Below are positions 57,611-64,000 of a DNA stretch of 64,000 bases, one piece after another. How positions within the stretch are numbered: position 1 is the first letter of the stretch; each line of letters starts with the position of its first letter. Made by a program: the position numbers and the translations under genes. The DNA comes from Wuchereria bancrofti (Eukaryota > Nematoda > Chromadorea > Rhabditida > Onchocercidae). Below the pieces are notes generated by a model. The model did not search any database. It was not told where the DNA came from and worked only from the letters and a program-made list of their open reading frames with translations. Where the stretch lies: the NCBI GenBank assembly GCA_005281725.1, contig SSBO01000009.1, forward strand, positions 11,980,250-12,044,249, written 5' to 3'.

Positions 57611-60600
57611 AAAGGGAAGAAAGCTTTCAATCTTAATATTTAAATTAAGTTTTAATAATCAAAGATTAAGTTTTTGCTGTTAATAGGAATTGAATTTCAT
57701 CTCACATTGAAATATTTTAAAATAGGAAGAGTGAAGTGCGTATTATGAGTAAAACTTTAGAAATGACTTATGCAACATTGCATATTTTCATGCATTTTAA
57801 ACATTTTCCTTTTAATTAAAAACAACATTTTACGCAACTAGAAAAAAACAATAAGTAAACGTTGTGCAGGTAAACATTGCGGTAAATTAATGAATGCATG
57901 CTGTAAAGTAATAGTCAATCATAGTTAATATAATATACATGAATAATTTTCAAAATTTTCAGGATTTTTCATGGATAATTTTTCATACATTAGCAATTAA
58001 TTAATCAAAAATTCAATCAAGCCAATTATAAATTTATAATTTTACTATTTCAGGAAAAAGAATGGAAAGTTAACAATGTGATATCGTGGGAAGTAAAAAA
58101 CTTCTAGGAGAAAGCGTTATTCATTCATATAACTTATCGTTTATTTTAAGAAAATAATTTATTGCCTTATTTGTCACCACAATGTCAATGTCAGGCATTT
58201 TTTTTTTTTTTTGTCCATCACTGCTTGAAAAATTTTTTCTTCCTTTTTATATAATTTCACATATTGCCAATTTTGTTTAAGCTGTTGATTTGTCAATAAT
58301 CTTCTTGCTTTCACCGACAAACAAGAAATTATCTCTCTAAAAAAACATTATTGGGCGTTACTTTTTAGTGATGATAACGACGCTCACAATAATGCTTCAT
58401 ACAAAATTATATTTGCTGGATTTTTGGGGAAAACAAGTATTTCTTGATAAGTAAGTTTCAAATTCTGTGGTACTTACTTTTTCTGAAATTGGTTAAGTTA
58501 TCGTAAAACATATGGTAAGATATAAATAAGATTAATTCTAGATATTTTGTTCAATTTTTACCTGAATTGCTTACTACTCCGTCATATTTCAAAATTGTGA
58601 ATTTTATTTAAAGTTATTATATTTTCGGTTCATTATATGTCTTTTTTTTTTCAAGTAGTACCGATTTATGGGAGAATGAGAGGAAAAAATCTCTGACTAA
58701 TTAATTCTACTGATAATTCAGTCTTTTTTGGATGACAGAAGAACTAAGAATTCATAATTAAATTCATTATTTTATAATTAATCACACTGATTAAAATTCA
58801 TTGGGTATTAAAATTTTGGTGCTTTAGACTACGTTTGCATGAAGAAAGCAATGGATGAATGTTAAATTTGATGGAAGAAAAAGTGATAAGAAAAATATGA
58901 TAATGCATTTAATTAAATTTATTCAAACCATATAATGTGACTGGTATAGATGTGATATCTTATCATTATCAGTATAATAACCATCACTTATTTATTACAA
59001 ATTTTATTATTGTCATTATCACTAGTACAGTGTTAGCCATTGTTAGTTTAATAAAAACATTTCGTTAAAAGTCCAAATAATACTTTATAATTTCATTTTC
59101 ATCACATAACGTAATTTCATTCATTCATTCATTCCATTTGGTATTATTTCAGAGAAATTGCAGCGATAAATTAGTTGGAAAATCATTTTTCAGTTATTTT
59201 CTCCATCTCTTTTCCTTAATTAGAAATATTTCAAACGAATGATATTTCACATTGTTTCTGCTTTCATTTTTCTTTTCTCTATTTCCTACTTTTTTTTTTT
59301 CCTCCCTGTTTTCCTTCAAAAATTTTATGTTTATTTTTAGCGTTTAGCTAATTTTTTGATAAAAATTTCGCAATTCATTGTTGAAGGATTATAGTTAGGA
59401 CTTTAATGCAATCCTAAATTATTCTCATCTTCTTGCAATTTTCTAGCCATTGATTTCAAAATCTCTATGGGTGTCAATTGGCAACAAGGATTTTTCTTCT
59501 TTCCATACTGAAAGATTTTATTTTGCAATATTAATAATAAAATGTAAATTAAATCAGTCAAATTTCAATCTCTCAAAATTGAGAAAAGCATCGTAACAAT
59601 CAAAAATTATGATTTGAAAAGATTAATAAAGTTGTTGTGATTGTGAATTCGGTACTTGAAATGAAAGTGATAAACATGGAAATATCAAAATGAAATTGCA
59701 AAATATATCGATGTGTGTTAGATTTTTCTCTTTTTTGAAAATATTATATTTTGCATGTGTTATAGAATATTTCTGTAATCATAGAATGGTTTAGAGGATA
59801 ATTTATTAACTTAAAATTTAATGAAATAACACTTTCGCTTGTTCGAAAATTCCTCTTCACTCGACAATTTTGTTTGTTCTTGCCGTAATAGTAATTCCTG
59901 TTCCAACAAAACATTACTCATCAATCCCAATACTTTCTTAAATTTTTCAATGATTGAATTTTTTTCTAAAATTTAAGCAAAATAGTGCAAAAATATCACA
60001 GATTTGTTGACGCTATTTTATTCTAAATTTCATTTGTTTTCCTACATAAATGAAAAAAAAAATATTATATTTTACAAATATCGTAAAACATTTCTGTAAT
60101 CAAAGAATAGTTTGGTGGATAATTTATTAATTTAATATAAATTAATATAATTTTACATAACTTAATATATATTGCAGTTACAAATAATGAAATTTTCATG
60201 AATGTTTAGAGAAATTTAGCTGTAACTAAACTGGAATAAAATGTAAATACTTTAATAAGAATAGGAATTAAGAAACTTTGTAGTTTTCTAGTCATCGATA
60301 TGAAATAATTTCTTTGTTATGTTTACACAGATGTGATTTTTTTTTTTGACAAATATATTAAATTTGTTTATGCTTTCAAGCTTTTCAAAATTTTTTAAAT
60401 ATTCCTCCTATCAATTGGCTACTAATTTTACTATTATTTGAAAATTTGTGAGTGGAAAAATTTACTTTACTAACTTTATAATACATGCGTTATTTACATT
60501 TGTTTTATTAACCACTTGCAAATTTTCTAAAAAAGAAATGATAATAATCGTAAAATTTGAATTTATCAGAGCTATTTGTGAGAAATGAGAAAAAGGTAAA

Positions 60601-61959
60601 TTAAAAGAAGCATTCCTGATAGTAAAATGAACTAAAATTAGGATCATCTCTCTCATCTGGGATGAATAAAGAGAAATGATGAATATTTGATAAATAACTT
60701 TACAACATATCCTAATTATTGTTACCAATAGATGTATATGCTTCCAATAAATTCCTCACTCGGATTGCAAAATGAATTTACTCTCTTCCACTTCTAATTG
60801 CCCTGTTTCTTCTATCCAATCGACATTTTCATCATACTATTTGTTTCTTTTCATTTATTATTTACTTGCTTACTTTTCGACAAGTTCATTTCATGTATAC
60901 GAATAGTATCCCAATAAATCTTTCCCCTCTTTTTTTTTTTTTTTTTGTTATCATTTTCATAAGAGTTTATGATGAACTCAAAAAAATATATATTGGATAA
61001 AATAAATAATAGTGAAATTGTTAACTTATTGCATAGACTTTAAAAAGATAAAAATTGTAAGGAAAGAGATCGGTTTTTCCTCCAAAATTAATAAATTTTT
61101 CAGGATAGAAAACATAATGATAGATTATATATTATTTCACTTTCTATATTTATATGTTTACTAATTATTACTATTATGTTTTGATTTTTTTTGAAGCATT
61201 ATTGATCATAGACACAATCTTTGACACTAACTATTTGAATTTTATAAGAAATTAAACAGCAACGATTGCTATCAGATGGAGTTAAACTTCATTAAAATTT
61301 TAGAGAAATATTTCACTAATTGCTCCCAATTCTTGTCCTTGGCAATTTCCTCCATTTTCTGAAACGAAGCATTGCAGTTAGCAATCATGTTTATGGATCG
61401 TAAACAAAACCAATTCTGTCGACGTCATTTATTTCTTACGAGTTTCAATTAAGAATAATAGCAACATGTTAAACAATTCATTTCTTCACATCTTTTTTAA
61501 AATCTTTTTTTATCATCGTTGAGATGACAGCTGGTCAAAATTGGCGTGACATGATCTGATCGTATCACAAGCAGAAAGAAATAAATTTTTAATGGTACCT
61601 TATTTGCAGAATTTGTAAAATTTAAGTTATATATGATTTTTTTTGTTTGTTTGATAATCTCTTAGTGAAAAACAATTTGCTGTTACGATGAAACTGACAA
61701 ATCTTTGAAAAAACTTACGCATCAATCACTTATACTTTTAATATCTAGAGTTGACCTATGATCACTTCAAAAGCAGTAACGATCTTTATTAAGTGATTGA
61801 CACATGGCATTTTACAACATTCCACTAGATTTTTTTTTTTTTTTCATATTTTGTGTAAAAAAAGAACGAAAAATAAAATACATTTAACTACTTTATATGC
61901 TTTGAAATTAAAAGACTAAATTAACCAATACATTTCGATCACCGAAAATAACAGTATTA

Positions 61960-62027
61960 TGAATGAATGAATGAATGAATGAATGAATGAATGAATGAAT
62001 GAATGAATGAATGAATGAATGAATGAA
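61960..62027. repeat. (ATGA)17 tetranucleotide microsatellite
   Basis: About 68 bp of perfect GAAT/ATGA units. It accounts for a repetitive Ser-Phe-Ile-His open frame on the minus strand, which is not a gene. Confidence 0.95.
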
Positions 62028-64000
62028 CTGTGGCTGTAGATATACTATATAAATATAAAATACAAAATTGAAATAGAAAAAAAAAATTTTCAAAGAAAAA
62101 AAAAGCTTTTTTTCTTTTTTTTAAAAGAAATGGAAAGAAAAAAAGAAAAGTAAGCTATTTAATCATTGTTCATTTTTGAATAATAAGTTGTCAGAAATTC
62201 AATTTTAGACAAAATCAAATGAGTTTTTTTTTCGTTAACTAGAAAAAACAGATTTGCTGTTTTTTTTTTTCTCACATATATAAAACACTTAATTGAGGAT
62301 GGAAGAGTTGTAATTGAAGGAGCAGCTGGAGAGATACGTAAAATTGAATGATGAGTACATAACGTTTTTAAATTTCATTTTTATAATTAAACTTTGAATA
62401 GTAATAGAAAAAAATTTAATTACCTAATGTTCAAAAGCATTAGAAATCTTTTATTTTATTGATGATGACGTTAAGTACGAGAGTGTTATTTACTCAATCA
62501 AATGCATACCAATTTTCAATTGCTCTTATTATTACGCCAACCACTAACAAATAAACATTCTCTCAGTTTAAACTTGTGACTACGAAATGTTTCCATGGTT
62601 AATTAATTTTAATGTTATCAATATCTAGGGTAATGTATTTAATGAATAAATGGGGATTAAAACAGGTATTGATCATTTGACATTGGTATTGCTAATTTAA
62701 AAAAAGTGAACTTAAATTTTTATCTATCGCTATACCCCAAAGTCAATATCAATGTAATCTGCATTCGGCAGCAAAATAGATATTAATTTCAGATTATTGA
62801 ATTTTGCTTTCAGGATGTCGCTACATTTCAGCACATCAACATTTCACTACTAATACACATTAATTAACATTAGTTAGTAAATAAAACATTCCGCCTACCT
62901 CCTCATTTGCATTAAAATTGAATGATAAAAAAAATTTTGCTGGTAAAGAAAATATATTACTGCTGATTAAACATAATTCTAAAATTTAATTCAATTCCCA
63001 CAAACATAATAAAATCATGAAAGAGTGTTGAATGCTAAATGAAATACTATATAGTAAATGAAGAGTGGAAAATGAGCAGAGGCGGATGCGAGTATATAAA
63101 AACAATGAAGTGAAAATAAGCAACAAAGAAAATTAGAGAAGTTGATGAAGTAAGCAAGAATGAATGAGGTTGGCTGATTTAACTTCAATTACGATATTAC
63201 TTCCATTTCAAATCAATGAATAGCAAACTTATAGATTTTTTTTTTTAAAATTATACATTTAGTCTAAATCTGCCAATTTTTTTTTGGGCGAACGATTAGT
63301 GTAATAGCTTTTAAGGTAGGAATCAGTTAACTTTAGATTATAATCAAATTTCCGGATTGAATGTAATGGAATGATGAATGATTGAGAAGAAATTATGTTC
63401 CATTTCATTAAATAAATAAGCATTTGTAAGCAAGCAAATATAACTTATAATATTTTCCTATTTACCATCCATTTACGATTTGTTCCCATTTCCGATAAGA
63501 ATTTTCTCACTGAACTTTAATTATTCCAAATATCTAATTTGTCGTAGCATTATGATATAATATATTGATATGCAAATAGAAATATTATGGTTATTCATAA
63601 GTTTCAATAAACTTATTTAGTTATTTTATTAATTTTATCGCTGATTAATTATAAAGCTATTCATTTCATCTAATTTTCTATTTCTTCTCATTACACATAT
63701 TTTTTTATTTATTTGTGCATTAATTGATGTAATCATTACAAATATTACACATCCAACCTCCTCGTATTTCTTCTTATCACTTAAAATCAACAGATTATGA
63801 TAATGAATCAAATTTCATACGAATCTTTTTTTTTCTCATTTGTATTTATTCAAACAGTATATTTTAGATTCTTTTAGTTATTTTTTAAATCTTTCTTATT
63901 CAAATTTCCACCACTTACCTTATTGATCATAATGTTTTGTATACATGTTTAGTTATCATTCATAATCTTTCTTCGCATTATTCTACAAATGTAAATCTTT

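Larger units (their letters stand above)
55538..64000. other. 8.4-kb gene-empty right end
   Basis: After the short 3'UTR of rho copy 2 there is no exon with recognisable similarity on either strand. The sequence is very AT-rich with many homopolymer runs. It contains a G15 run, a 64-bp duplication and a long (ATGA)n array, listed separately. Open frames here are short and low-complexity. It could be intron or distal regulatory sequence of a gene beyond the window. Confidence 0.5.

Noticed and set aside
61908..62093. Ser-Phe-Ile-His repeat frame
   Set aside because: It is a translation of (ATGA)17.

Overview
This is an AT-rich, intron-rich nuclear segment of a nematode, most likely a filarial or other spirurid worm. 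Introns are short to medium and end in a TTTCAG-type acceptor. Most exons are only 75-215 bp. Several start codons lie just downstream of an isolated acceptor, as expected for spliced-leader addition or a 5'UTR intron. Proteins match nematode families (an HSP-25-type small heat-shock protein, EGF/ShKT secreted proteins, EPG-1/ATG13). The species cannot be fixed from sequence alone. No bacterial, viral or transposon coding sequence was recognised.

Ten multi-exon genes were assembled by hand; each splice junction was checked for phase. In order: (1) + 372-1698, a PAF-acetylhydrolase 1B-like SGNH protein with degraded catalytic residues; (2) + 2756-3949, mitochondrial ribosomal protein L41; (3) - 4681-7394, an HSP-25-like small heat-shock protein; (4) - 16710-20141, a secreted EGF-ShKT-nitrobindin/THAP4-like protein; (5) - 23250-26983, ATG13; (6) + 28200-31085, a DRAM-family membrane protein; (7) - 33944-38904, a PNT+ETS transcription factor whose 5' end is unresolved; (8) - 43532-45374, a tetraspanin; (9) + 46582-48212 and (10) + 52917-55537, two tandem Rho GTPases with identical intron positions.

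The rest (about two thirds of the window) is non-coding: introns, a 9.3 kb gene-free block (7.4-16.7 kb) full of microsatellites, other repeat-containing gaps at 38.9-43.5 kb and 48.2-52.9 kb, and a gene-empty right end (55.5-64 kb).

The most interesting points are: the head-to-head autophagy pair ATG13/DRAM with about 1.2 kb between start codons; the Rho tandem pair, identical over residues 1-102 but divergent in the C-terminal third and with different CAAX boxes; the PAFAH1B-like protein lacking its nucleophilic serine and containing a probable GC-AG intron; and the three-domain secreted EGF-ShKT-nitrobindin architecture.
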